Of a stretch of DNA of 31,297 nucleotides, positions 5,502 through 13,669 are shown piece after piece; the stretch's first letter is position 1, and every line of letters begins with the position of its first letter. The stretch is from positions 1 to 31,297 of the forward strand of contig LOES01000116.1 in the NCBI GenBank assembly GCA_001515955.1, given 5' to 3'. The position numbers and the translations under genes are program-made. The DNA comes from Clostridia bacterium BRH_c25. GTDB lineage: Bacteria > Bacillota_A > Clostridia > Lutisporales > Lutisporaceae. The notes below the pieces were generated by a model. The model saw only the letters and a program-made list of their open reading frames with translations. It made no database searches and had not been told where the DNA came from.

Positions 5502-7511
5502 TTACTCTTCTGTTGGTTCGATAAGCTCTCTGATACTCAAGCTCATTTTCTTTTCTTCCGGTTTTATATCAATTATCTTTGCTTTAACAGTATCTCCTAT
5601 ATTCAACGCATCTGCCGGCTTGGAAATCCTTTTGTCAGATATCTGTGAAATATGAACAAGTCCGTCGATGCCAGGTTCAAGCTCTACAAAGGCTCCAAAG
5701 TTCGAGAACCTTAATACCTTTACATCTACTATGTCCCCTACCTTATACTTATCTCCTGCAGCTGCCCAAGGCTCAGGCAATGTCTGTTTCAGCCCAAGAG
5801 AAATCTTCTTCTTATCCTTATCAACTGCCAGCACCACTACTTCAACCTTATTACCGGGCTTAACAACCTCTGAAGGATGTTTTACCCTTGACCAGGACAG
5901 TTCAGATATGTGTATGAGACCATCTACTCCGCCGATATCGACAAAAGCGCCAAAATCGGTAAGTCTCTTAACCTCACCGGTTAACCTCTGTCCTGCTTCA
6001 ATACTTTCCCATACTGCTTTTTCTTTGATTTCCTGCTCTTTCTTCAAAAGCACTTTTCTGGATACAACAACTTTTCTCTTTTCAGGATCATATTCTATCA
6101 CACTTACCATTACTCTTGTATTAACATAACCGCTAAGGTCCTCAGAGTATCTTATATCAAACTGGGATGCCGGCATAAATGCCCTGATGCCCATCAATTC
6201 AACTATCGCTCCGCCTCTGACTATCTCTTTGACGTAACCTTCTATAGGGGTCTTTTCATTGAACGCTGCCTCTATCTTATGCCAATTCTTTTCTGCATCA
6301 AAAAGCTTCTTCGAGAGTACTACATTGCCTTCGCCGTCATTGATGCTTACAACGACCACTTCCAGTTCGTCCCCTGCTTTTATAAGCTCTTTGAGATTAG
6401 CTTCAGGCTCCCATGTATAGTCTTCCTTCTTTATTATACCGTCGGATTTATATCCAATATTGACCATGACCTCATCATCCGTAACCATGATTACGGTTCC
6501 CTTTACTGTATCACCTGCGTAGACTGTTCTCATGGTCTTCTCATATTCTTCCATCATATTTTCCTGATTTTCAGTAATACCTTCCTGGTTCTCAACAATG
6601 TTTTCCTGATCCTCAATAATACCTTCCTGGTTCTCAACAATGTTTTCCTGATTCTCAGTCATGTTGTCATTAATCTCTTGCATCTTTCCGATAACCTCCT
6701 TAATTACCCAATCAGGTGTGGATGCACCCGCTGTAATGCCAATTCTCCCTAATCCCTTCAGCACATCTATGGGCAAATCCTCTGCTTTCTCAATATGAAA
6801 AGCTTTATTGCAATTTTCCTTGCATATTTGGTAAAGCTTGTTCGTATTGGAACTCTCCCTGCTTCCGATTACAATCATGCAATCAACATTCTTCGAAAGC
6901 TGTTCCGCCGATTCCTGCCTCTTCTCGGTTGCGCTGCAAATAGTATTAAATATAATTGCATTTTTGTATTTTTTTTGTATAGCATCCACTACGCTGTCCC
7001 AAATTTTTTTTGTAATTGTAGTTTGTGCAACTAAACATATTTTATCATATATAGGAAGTTTGTCTACTATTTTTTCGTCTTCCAATATGTGAGCAGTGTA
7101 ACCGCACCATCCGTTGGTTCCTATAACCTCCGGGTGGTTTTTATCCCCAACAATGAATATTTTATATCCTTTTTGATAATAATCCCTTACTTTTTTGTGT
7201 ATCGCCGAAACATACGGACAAGTGCAGTCAATATACTTAAAACCCTTTTCTTCAAACAGTCTGTATTTTTCCTCAGCAATTCCATGGGAACGAATTATAA
7301 GCTCTGCTTCTTTATCCTTGATTTCATCAATATCGTCAATGGAATGTACACCTTGCTCCTCAAGCTTTCTTATGACTTGTTTGTTATGTATAAGAGGCCC
7401 GTAAGTAAAAATCTTTCTCTCGTATATATTATCTACTTCATTAAAAGCTTTATCCACAGCTTTTTTTACTCCAAAACAAAAGCCTGCATTTTCATCAAGA
7501 ATTATTTTCAT
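5502..7511 (-). CDS. ispH: HMBPP reductase (IspH) fused to ribosomal protein S1-like domains
   Basis: Bifunctional 669-residue protein. Residues 1-280 are IspH, the iron-sulfur enzyme that reduces HMBPP to IPP and DMAPP in the last step of the MEP isoprenoid pathway. The cluster cysteines are Cys12 (GFCFGV), Cys98 (CTCPY) and Cys192 (ICSATEKRQ). His42, His76, His126 and Glu128 match the known substrate-site residues. About 285-320 is a linker of five heptads of the type (I/V/T)-E-N-Q-E-(N/G)-(I/M). Residues 333-661 hold four S1 RNA-binding domains. This fusion is common in Clostridia, although the heptad linker seems unusual. ATG 7511 is preceded by AAGAGGG and matches the family N-terminus MKII; it overlaps the end of plsC by 17 bp. 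Upstream in-frame ATGs at 7520 and 7535 are less likely. Confidence 0.94.
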   Translation of the reverse strand: MKIILDENAGFCFGVKKAVDKAFNEVDNIYERKIFTYGPLIHNKQVIRKLEEQGVHSIDDIDEIKDKEAELIIRSHGIAEEKYRLFEEKGFKYIDCTCPYVSAIHKKVRDYYQKGYKIFIVGDKNHPEVIGTNGWCGYTAHILEDEKIVDKLPIYDKICLVAQTTITKKIWDSVVDAIQKKYKNAIIFNTICSATEKRQESAEQLSKNVDCMIVIGSRESSNTNKLYQICKENCNKAFHIEKAEDLPIDVLKGLGRIGITAGASTPDWVIKEVIGKMQEINDNMTENQENIVENQEGIIEDQENIVENQEGITENQENMMEEYEKTMRTVYAGDTVKGTVIMVTDDEVMVNIGYKSDGIIKKEDYTWEPEANLKELIKAGDELEVVVVSINDGEGNVVLSKKLFDAEKNWHKIEAAFNEKTPIEGYVKEIVRGGAIVELMGIRAFMPASQFDIRYSEDLSGYVNTRVMVSVIEYDPEKRKVVVSRKVLLKKEQEIKEKAVWESIEAGQRLTGEVKRLTDFGAFVDIGGVDGLIHISELSWSRVKHPSEVVKPGNKVEVVVLAVDKDKKKISLGLKQTLPEPWAAAGDKYKVGDIVDVKVLRFSNFGAFVELEPGIDGLVHISQISDKRISKPADALNIGDTVKAKIIDIKPEEKKMSLSIRELIEPTEE
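6552..6659 (-). repeat. 21-bp coding minisatellite in the IspH-S1 linker
   Basis: About five in-frame 21-bp units encode heptads such as VENQEGI and TENQENI. Units alternate NI/GI, giving a strong 42-bp super-period (for example VENQEGI-IEDQENI-VENQEGI). Copies are near identical at DNA level, suggesting recent expansion by slippage. The repeat is in frame, so copy-number change would lengthen or shorten the linker without breaking the protein. Confidence 0.85.
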
Positions 7512-8094
7512 CTTCTGCATCCCTCTTAAGTTCATTAACTTTATTCATAATATCAAGACTGATTTTAAGATAATCGTTATTAAACAACTTTTTGTCATAA
7601 TACTCCGTAAGCTCAATGGGCTTTCCAATAATAACCCTTGTCCTTCTAAAAAACTTATAACTGCTTATAATTGCTACCGGTAGAACAGGTACCTTTGATT
7701 TTACAGCAAGCATTGCAATACCAGGTTCAGCTGCCGCTTCGCTGGTTTTCATCCTTGTACCCTCAGGAAAAAGGCCAAGCACCTTTCCACTGCCTAAAAG
7801 CTTAAGAGATGTTTTTATGCTCCTTATGTCGGCTTCCCCTCTCTTTATTGGAAATACGCCCAGCCCATGCATCAGTGCTCCGATCAATTTGTTCCTGAAT
7901 AATTCAACCTTTGCCATGAAGTACATTCTATGCGGAAGTGATATGCCGACAAATATGGGGTCTATCGCACTCATATGGTTCGCACATGCGATATATGCCC
8001 CGCCTTTCGGAACATTTTCCTTTCCTGTTACTCTGTAATTGTAGAACAATAGGAATATTGGTATAAGCAATGCTCTGGCAAAGCTATACAGCAC
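7495..8094 (-). CDS. plsC: 1-acyl-sn-glycerol-3-phosphate acyltransferase (PlsC)
   Basis: Acylates lysophosphatidic acid to phosphatidic acid at the inner face of the membrane. The 199-residue protein has a hydrophobic N-terminus (about 6-20), the catalytic NHMSAID (His40 and Asp45 of HX4D), and the substrate motif FPEGTR (109-114). A basic GVFPIKRGE block lies between them. The start appears to be GTG at 8094, seven nt after GGAGG. The nearby ATG at 8098 is out of frame. It lies between cmk (18-bp gap) and ispH-rpsA (overlap), the usual clostridial order cmk-plsC-ispH-rpsA. Confidence 0.92.
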   Translation of the reverse strand: MLYSFARALLIPIFLLFYNYRVTGKENVPKGGAYIACANHMSAIDPIFVGISLPHRMYFMAKVELFRNKLIGALMHGLGVFPIKRGEADIRSIKTSLKLLGSGKVLGLFPEGTRMKTSEAAAEPGIAMLAVKSKVPVLPVAIISSYKFFRRTRVIIGKPIELTEYYDKKLFNNDYLKISLDIMNKVNELKRDAEDENNS

Positions 8095-8112
8095 TCATAC
8101 CCCTCCTTTCAC

Positions 8113-8757
8113 TTATATTTTACTAATAACTTCATCAAGGACTTCTTCAACCTTTTTTCCCGTTGTCTCTATAATAATTGCATCAGAAGCTACCATCAGA
8201 GGAGATTCACTCCTTGTAGAATCTATGTGATCTCTTTTTTCTATCTGGGATTTTATATCCTGAATTTCTGCATCATAGCCCTTCTGTTTCAATTCATTGT
8301 ATCTTCTCTCTGCTCTCTCCTCAACTGAGGCAGTAATATAAAACTTTATATTTGCAGAAGGAAAAATTACTGTTCCTACATCACGTCCATCCATAACAAC
8401 ATTCTTGTTACGGGATATCTTTCTCTGAAGCTCTACCATCAGCTTTCTAACCTCAGGTATTGCAGCAATGTAGGAAACATTCCTGTTGACATTCTCTTCC
8501 CTTATCTCTGCATCAGCAGCTTTTCCATCAAGATATATGCTGTTTTCCCTGAAGTCTATGTCTGTTTTCACAGCCATATTGATTATGCAGTCCAATTCCT
8601 TCAGTGGAATATTCTCTCTAAGAACCTTCAATGTGAGCGCCCTGTACATTGCACCCGAATCAATATACGTATATCCTATACAATCAGCTAATTTTCTGGC
8701 TATAGTACTCTTGCCTGCACCGGCAGGTCCGTCTATAGCTATGATTTTGTAATCCAT
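8113..8757 (-). CDS. cmk: Cytidylate kinase
   Basis: Phosphorylates CMP and dCMP with ATP in pyrimidine nucleotide salvage. The 214-residue protein has the P-loop GPAGAGKST (10-18), the cytidine-binding YIDSGAMYRALT, the VMDGRDVGTVIFP core and the RAERRYNEL/DSTRSESPL lid region. Length is normal for the short bacterial CMP kinase. ATG follows GGGGG with 7-nt spacing. First gene of the cmk-plsC-ispH-rpsA run. The 184 bp upstream, before the membrane protein gene, is AT-rich and holds only short imperfect hairpins. Confidence 0.95.
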   Translation of the reverse strand: MDYKIIAIDGPAGAGKSTIARKLADCIGYTYIDSGAMYRALTLKVLRENIPLKELDCIINMAVKTDIDFRENSIYLDGKAADAEIREENVNRNVSYIAAIPEVRKLMVELQRKISRNKNVVMDGRDVGTVIFPSANIKFYITASVEERAERRYNELKQKGYDAEIQDIKSQIEKRDHIDSTRSESPLMVASDAIIIETTGKKVEEVLDEVISKI

Positions 8758-8941
8758 ATCGGGTATCCCCCTAAACTCGTTTAATCCATAAAGAAGCTTG
8801 TTTCCACAGGCATCATATATATTACATTTTATCAGAATGCTTCTGAAAATAAAAGTTTATATTATTTTCAAGACTCAACCTTCTATAAAGCAGAGTAGAG
8901 TCTCCATCTGAATCCTTGAGATCAGCCATGGCTGAAGGAAT

Positions 8942-9427
8942 TCACTTTAATCTCACACGGTCAATGAGCACCAGATTATTATTAACATATATCAGCTTGC
9001 CCGGCTCCGGTACAGTTATATTATCTGATACGGAGGTAACCTTGAGTATGACAGTATCATGGTAATTCGCACCACTTGCCTCTATTACATCGTTGTCTTT
9101 TACTTGAAGCCATACAGAGTTGCCTGCAGAAGTACCGGCACTTTCCCCATTGACATAGAAAACCAGGGGGCTCATGCTTGAAAGATTCTCAATAGTAATC
9201 TCGATTTCCCCTTTTCTTATAAAAAGCTGGCTGTCTGCTATAGACTTACCTTCCAGTCTGTCAGTTCTGCTAATAAAGGTCTTTAATGTCTGGTTCATCA
9301 GCAGAACCTGCGAAGCTATAAGTCCGGCAAATAATAAAACAAGTGCCCTGTTTATCAAAATGTTGATTCTGTTCCACCAGTCCTGAAAGCTTTTGTTCAA
9401 TTCCATTCCTCCCTTATTTATCTTCAT
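8942..9427 (-). CDS. Unrecognised single-pass membrane protein
   Basis: I do not recognise this 161-residue protein. It has a short positively charged N-terminus, one membrane segment (about 27-46) and a predicted extracytoplasmic C-terminal domain of about 110 residues, rich in beta-strand and Asn/Val (VNGESAG, VWLQVKDNDVIEASG). The topology suggests it is anchored in the membrane with the domain outside. The start at 9427 has AGGA at a 9-nt distance. An internal ATG at 9406 lies too close to its GGGAGG. It sits between the BaiN-like gene and cmk and is probably co-transcribed with the former. Confidence 0.7.
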   Translation of the reverse strand: MKINKGGMELNKSFQDWWNRINILINRALVLLFAGLIASQVLLMNQTLKTFISRTDRLEGKSIADSQLFIRKGEIEITIENLSSMSPLVFYVNGESAGTSAGNSVWLQVKDNDVIEASGANYHDTVILKVTSVSDNITVPEPGKLIYVNNNLVLIDRVRLK

Positions 9428-9462
9428 ATAGATAATTCCTATTATGGGAGGTGTTTATTCAA

Positions 9463-10704
9463 TTATGCATTCATACCTGCGGCATAACCTGTAGAAAATG
9501 CAATCTGCAGGTTGAAACCTCCTGTAAAAGCATCAAGATCAATTATTTCACCGGCAAAATACAGTCCATTGATAAGCTTTGATTCCATAGTCTTGGGGTT
9601 TATTTCCTTCAGATTGACTCCTCCTGAGGTAACAATAGCCTCTTCTATTGGTCTTGTGCCCGATATAGTGATTGTAAAGTCCTTAAGCAGCTTTACGAGA
9701 GCTTTTCTCTCTGCTTTTGTAATCTGATGAACCTCTTTTGTCTCATCTATGCCCGAGAGAACAATAACAACAGGTATCAGCTTCTGCGGCAGCAGCTCCT
9801 CAAGTGAATTTTTAAACTGCTTGTTTGTATACTTTTCAAAATCACGTATTATCCTTTTGTCCAGCTCTTCTTCCGAAAGAGCAGGCTTAAGATCAATGCA
9901 TATTTTTATCTCCTTATTTTTCCGAAGGTAATCCGAAACATAAAAGCTTGACGACAATATTACAGGCCCTGAAAGCCCGTAATGAGTGAATAGCATTTCT
10001 CCAAAGTCCTCATATACCTGTTTCCCATCAGCAATTGCTCTAATTGAAACATTTTTCAGTGAAAGTCCCTGCAATTCCTTTATGAATGCGTCTTTGACAA
10101 CTAGCGGCACTAAAGAAGGCATAAGGCTGCTAATATTATGTCCTGCTCTTCTGGCTATTTCATATCCTTCACCTGTTGACCCTGTCTGAGGGTAAGATAC
10201 TCCCCCGGTACAAAGGATGACCGAACTGCAAACAATAACCTCTCCATTGCCAAGTAGTACTCCGCTGACTGCACCATCCTCCTGCCTGATGTTCAACACC
10301 TTGCTGTTAAGCTTCACATCAACCCCATGCTTGTTAAGATATCTTTCCAGAGCTTTGATTACATCCCTTGATTTGTCGGATTCAGGGAAGACCCTGCCGC
10401 CTCTCTCCACTTTGGTTTTAAGTCCCAGGGTTTCCAGAAGTTTTACAAGATCATTATTGGAAAAATTATTGAATGAGCTGTAAAAGAATTTGGAATTCTT
10501 AGGTATATTCTTCATAAACTCGTCAAAATCAGCTGAATTGGTTACGTTACATCTTCCTTTTCCGGTAATAAACAGCTTCTTGCCGAGTTTTTCATTCTTT
10601 TCTACAAGTATGGTCTTTCTCCCCATTGAGGCAGCTGTTCCTGCAGCTATCATTCCTGCCGGACCTCCCCCAAGGACTGCTACATCATATCTCAAAGAAA
10701 TCAT
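9463..10704 (-). CDS. BaiN/RdsA-type (HI0933) NAD(P)/FAD-dependent oxidoreductase
   Basis: Cytoplasmic flavoprotein of the HI0933 family, 413 residues. It has an N-terminal FAD-binding GGGPAG (12-17), Glu35 for ribose binding, the family signature ITGKGRCNVTN (46-56), a central insert domain, and a C-terminal FAD-contacting GEIIDLDAFTGGFNLQIAFSTG. Family members are annotated as aminoacetone oxidase or BaiN; the true substrate is usually unknown and cannot be read here. ATG overlaps the TGA of the upstream phosphatase (ATGA), so the two are translationally coupled. Confidence 0.9.
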   Translation of the reverse strand: MISLRYDVAVLGGGPAGMIAAGTAASMGRKTILVEKNEKLGKKLFITGKGRCNVTNSADFDEFMKNIPKNSKFFYSSFNNFSNNDLVKLLETLGLKTKVERGGRVFPESDKSRDVIKALERYLNKHGVDVKLNSKVLNIRQEDGAVSGVLLGNGEVIVCSSVILCTGGVSYPQTGSTGEGYEIARRAGHNISSLMPSLVPLVVKDAFIKELQGLSLKNVSIRAIADGKQVYEDFGEMLFTHYGLSGPVILSSSFYVSDYLRKNKEIKICIDLKPALSEEELDKRIIRDFEKYTNKQFKNSLEELLPQKLIPVVIVLSGIDETKEVHQITKAERKALVKLLKDFTITISGTRPIEEAIVTSGGVNLKEINPKTMESKLINGLYFAGEIIDLDAFTGGFNLQIAFSTGYAAGMNA

Positions 10705-11339
10705 CCTTTCCTGCTGCTGTTAATACACCTCAAGTGACTTGTGTCATTGAGGCAAAACACTACCGGTTTTTCCGGTACATTATCGGAAAAACCGATAACA
10801 GATATGGAAGCGTTATCTATTCTGAACTTGGTATAGTTAACGATATCAATCCCCAGTATTCTGATTATTGCAGCTTTTATTGCGGTACCGTGAGAAACCA
10901 ATAATATGTTTTTGCCAATGTGTTTGCTTACTATTTCTAAAATGGCATTATAAGTGCGTTCTGTAAGGTCTAAAAAAGTTTCTGCTCCTGGCAGCCTGAA
11001 ATTGGCAGGGTCCTCTCTGTAAACCCTGAAATGCTCGCTGTACTTCTCTTTTATTTCGTTTATAGTCATGCCTTCCCAGGGGCCAAGACATATTTCATGA
11101 TACTTCTCAGATTTAACAATACTGCAGCTTCTGCAGTCTGCTACAATTTCAGCTGTTTTCAATGCTCTTCTAAGGCTGCTGGAGTAAATAACATTTATAT
11201 CTTCCCCGGCGAGCCTTTCTGCCAGCTGATGTGCTTGTATTATACCTGCAGTGCTTAGCTCGATATCAGTACTTCCCTGCACTTTGCTTGCTTTGTTCCA
11301 CTCTGTTTCCCCGTGCCTTACAAGATAAAGCCTTGTCAT
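10701..11339 (-). CDS. Histidine phosphatase (phosphoglycerate mutase-like, CobC type)
   Basis: The 212-residue protein is a branch-1 histidine phosphatase. It has the phospho-acceptor His9 in RHGETEWN (8-15), Arg57-Arg58 in SSLRRALKTA, the proton donor region Glu82 in HEICLGPWEGM, and the second catalytic His150 in VSHGT. Such enzymes in Clostridia act as alpha-ribazole phosphatases, broad phosphatases or rarely true mutases. No cobalamin gene lies nearby, so I do not assign a substrate. ATG has a strong GAGGGGGG site. A possible TATAAT (11371-11366) lies between the rpiR terminator and the start codon, so this gene may begin its own transcript. Confidence 0.88.
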   Translation of the reverse strand: MTRLYLVRHGETEWNKASKVQGSTDIELSTAGIIQAHQLAERLAGEDINVIYSSSLRRALKTAEIVADCRSCSIVKSEKYHEICLGPWEGMTINEIKEKYSEHFRVYREDPANFRLPGAETFLDLTERTYNAILEIVSKHIGKNILLVSHGTAIKAAIIRILGIDIVNYTKFRIDNASISVIGFSDNVPEKPVVFCLNDTSHLRCINSSRKG

Positions 11340-11386
11340 TTAATCCCCCCTCATTTTTCCATATTATTATATCACATAATAAATAA

Positions 11387-11419
11387 AAAAATCCTGCTTT
11401 GATATAAAGCAGGATTTTT
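11387..11419 (-). terminator. Intrinsic terminator of the kor-rpiR operon
   Basis: A 13-bp stem, AAAAATCCTGCTT-n7-AAGCAGGATTTTT, with T-runs on both strands, immediately after the rpiR stop. On the minus strand it ends the kor operon. Confidence 0.92.
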
Positions 11420-11420
11420 G

Positions 11421-12290
11421 CTATTCGTCCTTACCCCCGGAAAAGATGTTATATTTGTTCCATATCTCCTCCAAACTTGCAAAAGAAGTTGATATATTCT
11501 GCTTCTCTTTTATGCCGACAGCTACAATAAGTGCGTTCATAACACTCATGGGTGCTACTATTGAATCAACGAAGGACTCCATGTTGCTCTTTGCAATAAG
11601 TGTATTATCGGCATGAGAGCAAAGTGGAGACAGCATGCTGTCTGTTATTGCAATTGTATTAGCCCCTCTGGATTTTACATACTCCAGAGCCTTCACAGTC
11701 CTTGATGAGTATCTCGGGAAACCTATCGCAATAACAAGATCATCTTTACCAATCCTGAAAAGCTGCTCAAATATATCCCCTATGGTATATGTTACAACAT
11801 ATACATTATCTCTAATCAGGTTGAGATAGAAGCCGAGGAATTCCGAAAGAGCTGTAGAGCTTCTCAAGCCTATTATATATATGCTCTTGGCTTCAGATAC
11901 GCTTTTTACTGCCTGATCGAAGCTCGCATTATCTATCTCTTCCATTGTTCCCCTTATATTTTCCATGTCTGATTTCAGTACATTCTTCAATATGCTGTCC
12001 TTGTTTGTATAATCCGAACTCATTTCTATTCTCTGGACTGTAGTAAGCTTTGTCTTTACCATTTCCTGCAGCTGCTTCTGCAGTTGGGGATATCCGATAT
12101 AACCTATGGCAATTGCAAATCTCACCACTGTGGATTCACTTACCCCAACCTTTTCACCAAGCTTGGCGGCAGTCATAAATGCGGCTTTATCATAGTTGTT
12201 CATTATGTACTGTGCAATTATCTTCTGCCCTTTGCTCAGCTTATGGAAATTTGTCTGTATGACCTTCATCAAATCAATAACTTCACTCAT
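11421..12290 (-). CDS. RpiR/MurR-family transcriptional regulator
   Basis: The 289-residue protein has the two RpiR-family domains. Residues 1-77 are an HTH_6 DNA-binding domain (KLSKGQKIIAQYI..., AAKLGEKVGVSESTVVRFAIAIGYIGYPQLQKQL). About 125-260 is a sugar-phosphate isomerase (SIS) ligand domain (IYIIGLRSSTALSEFLGFYL, DLVIAIGFPRYSSRTVKAL, TIAITDS). Such proteins sense phosphosugars or related metabolites. It is the last gene of the kor operon, 14 bp after korC, with its own GGAG site. By context it may control the operon, but SIS-domain regulators of 2-oxoacid oxidoreductases are not a standard pairing. Confidence 0.9.
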   Translation of the reverse strand: MSEVIDLMKVIQTNFHKLSKGQKIIAQYIMNNYDKAAFMTAAKLGEKVGVSESTVVRFAIAIGYIGYPQLQKQLQEMVKTKLTTVQRIEMSSDYTNKDSILKNVLKSDMENIRGTMEEIDNASFDQAVKSVSEAKSIYIIGLRSSTALSEFLGFYLNLIRDNVYVVTYTIGDIFEQLFRIGKDDLVIAIGFPRYSSRTVKALEYVKSRGANTIAITDSMLSPLCSHADNTLIAKSNMESFVDSIVAPMSVMNALIVAVGIKEKQNISTSFASLEEIWNKYNIFSGGKDE

Positions 12291-12304
12291 ATCTATATCT
12301 CCAA

Positions 12305-12844
12305 TTACTGCATTGAATTTTGAGCTATTATGTATCCCATTGAAAGAGCTTTCCTGTTAAGTTCTTCCGTACCCTTCGGAACTCTGGCAAGCACTGCCTT
12401 TTCCAAGGATTCCTTCGATACCATTTTTGTTATCTCAACTATCGCTCCAAGTGCAACTATATTAGTTACCATTGGCTTTCCCAGTTCTTTAACTGCCGTA
12501 TCAAGTATAGGCACGCTGTATATTTTCTTGTTTCCTTCTACTTCTACATTTACAGAGTTATCTATAATAAGTATTCCATCATCCTTGAGACCCAAACTGT
12601 ACTGTTCATAAGACTTTTGAGTCAAAGCAAGCAATATATCACAGCTTCTCACCTTAGGAAAGTCTATAGCATCATCGGATACAATTACTTCTGATTTGCT
12701 TGCTCCTCCTCTTGCTTCCGGACCATAGGACTGTGTCTGCACTGCGTTCTTTCCGTCATTTATGGCACCTTCAGCAAGGATAATCCCTGCCAGCAACAAC
12801 CCCTGTCCGCCGGATCCGCTGAGTCTGACCTCATATTTTCCCAT
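12305..12844 (-). CDS. korC: 2-oxoacid:ferredoxin oxidoreductase, gamma subunit
   Basis: Gamma subunit of the four-subunit CoA-dependent 2-oxoacid:ferredoxin oxidoreductase. It begins with the family motif GSGGQGLLLAGIILAEGA and continues with QTQSYGPEARGGASKSEV, then an Asp-rich domain ending in KGTEELNRKALSMGY. About 179 residues. I place the start at ATG 12844, after AGGAGA. A GTG one codon earlier overlaps the last base of the korB stop (TAGTGATG). The complex oxidises a 2-oxoacid to acyl-CoA and CO2 and reduces ferredoxin. Substrate is most likely 2-oxoglutarate by subunit layout, but a branched-chain 2-oxoacid cannot be excluded. Confidence 0.88.
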   Translation of the reverse strand: MGKYEVRLSGSGGQGLLLAGIILAEGAINDGKNAVQTQSYGPEARGGASKSEVIVSDDAIDFPKVRSCDILLALTQKSYEQYSLGLKDDGILIIDNSVNVEVEGNKKIYSVPILDTAVKELGKPMVTNIVALGAIVEITKMVSKESLEKAVLARVPKGTEELNRKALSMGYIIAQNSMQ

Positions 12845-12846
12845 CA

Positions 12847-13668
12847 CTATCTCTCCTTCTTTAATTTATCGACAATTTTCTGGTACTCACTGGTATATTC
12901 CGGTTCCGGACTATTCTTAAATTCACCAATGAAAAATTTGCCTTCAAGTGCTTCAGGAGATAGCTTTGATGCTGCAGAGACGTTAACTGCATGGTTTTTC
13001 TGCCATTCCATCATATCAACCGCACTGCCCTTCTTATTCTTTCTTCCATAATACGTCGGGCACATACTCATCGCTTCTATAAGTGAGAAGCCGTCATTGT
13101 TCAATGCATTCTGAACGAGTGATGTCAAGAGGTTTGCATGATAAGCAGTTGCCCTTCCTACATAAGTAGCTCCTGCTGAAGCTGCAAGGTTGCATATGTC
13201 AAAGGCTTTGTCAATATTTCCGTAGGGAGCTGTAGTCCCCTTATCAAATTTAGGAGTTGTGGGAGAGTACTGTCCCCCTGTCATTCCATAAATATTGTTG
13301 TTATATACAATAGCTGTTATGCCTATATTCCTTCTGCATGCATGTATCAGATGGTTCCCGCCTATAGCAGTGGCATCACCGTCACCCATAATTACTATTA
13401 CCTTAATGTCCGGCTTTGCCATTTTAATACCTGTAGCAAAAGCCAGGGCCCGTCCATGGGTGGTATGAAGAGTATTAAAATCCAGATAGCCGGGTGCTCT
13501 TGATGAACAGCCGATACCTGATACAACACATACCTTGTTTTTATCAAGGCCTGCTTTTTCAATGGCCAATGCTATTGATCTCGTGATGGTTCCGTGGCCA
13601 CAGCCCGGGCACCATATCTGCGGAAGCTTATCGGTTCTAAAATAATTCTCAATTAAAGTGCTGGGCAT
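12847..13668 (-). CDS. korB: 2-oxoacid:ferredoxin oxidoreductase, beta (thiamine diphosphate) subunit
   Basis: The 273-residue catalytic subunit carries the cluster- and cofactor-associated CPGCGHG (20-26), GIGCSSRAPGY (51-61), the thiamine diphosphate motif GDGDATAIGGNH (95-106) and NNNIYGMTGGQ (123-133). These are the hallmarks of the Kor/Vor beta subunit. ATG follows GGAGGT, and the gene starts 1 bp after the korA stop and ends at the korC start, so the operon is tightly packed. His71 (TTHGRA) is the usual active-site histidine of this family. Confidence 0.92.
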   Translation of the reverse strand: MPSTLIENYFRTDKLPQIWCPGCGHGTITRSIALAIEKAGLDKNKVCVVSGIGCSSRAPGYLDFNTLHTTHGRALAFATGIKMAKPDIKVIVIMGDGDATAIGGNHLIHACRRNIGITAIVYNNNIYGMTGGQYSPTTPKFDKGTTAPYGNIDKAFDICNLAASAGATYVGRATAYHANLLTSLVQNALNNDGFSLIEAMSMCPTYYGRKNKKGSAVDMMEWQKNHAVNVSAASKLSPEALEGKFFIGEFKNSPEPEYTSEYQKIVDKLKKER

Positions 13669-13669
13669 T

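Noticed and set aside
8919..8936. CAGCCATGGCTG palindrome as terminator of the 8942-9427 gene
   Set aside because: Short and without a T-run; likely chance.
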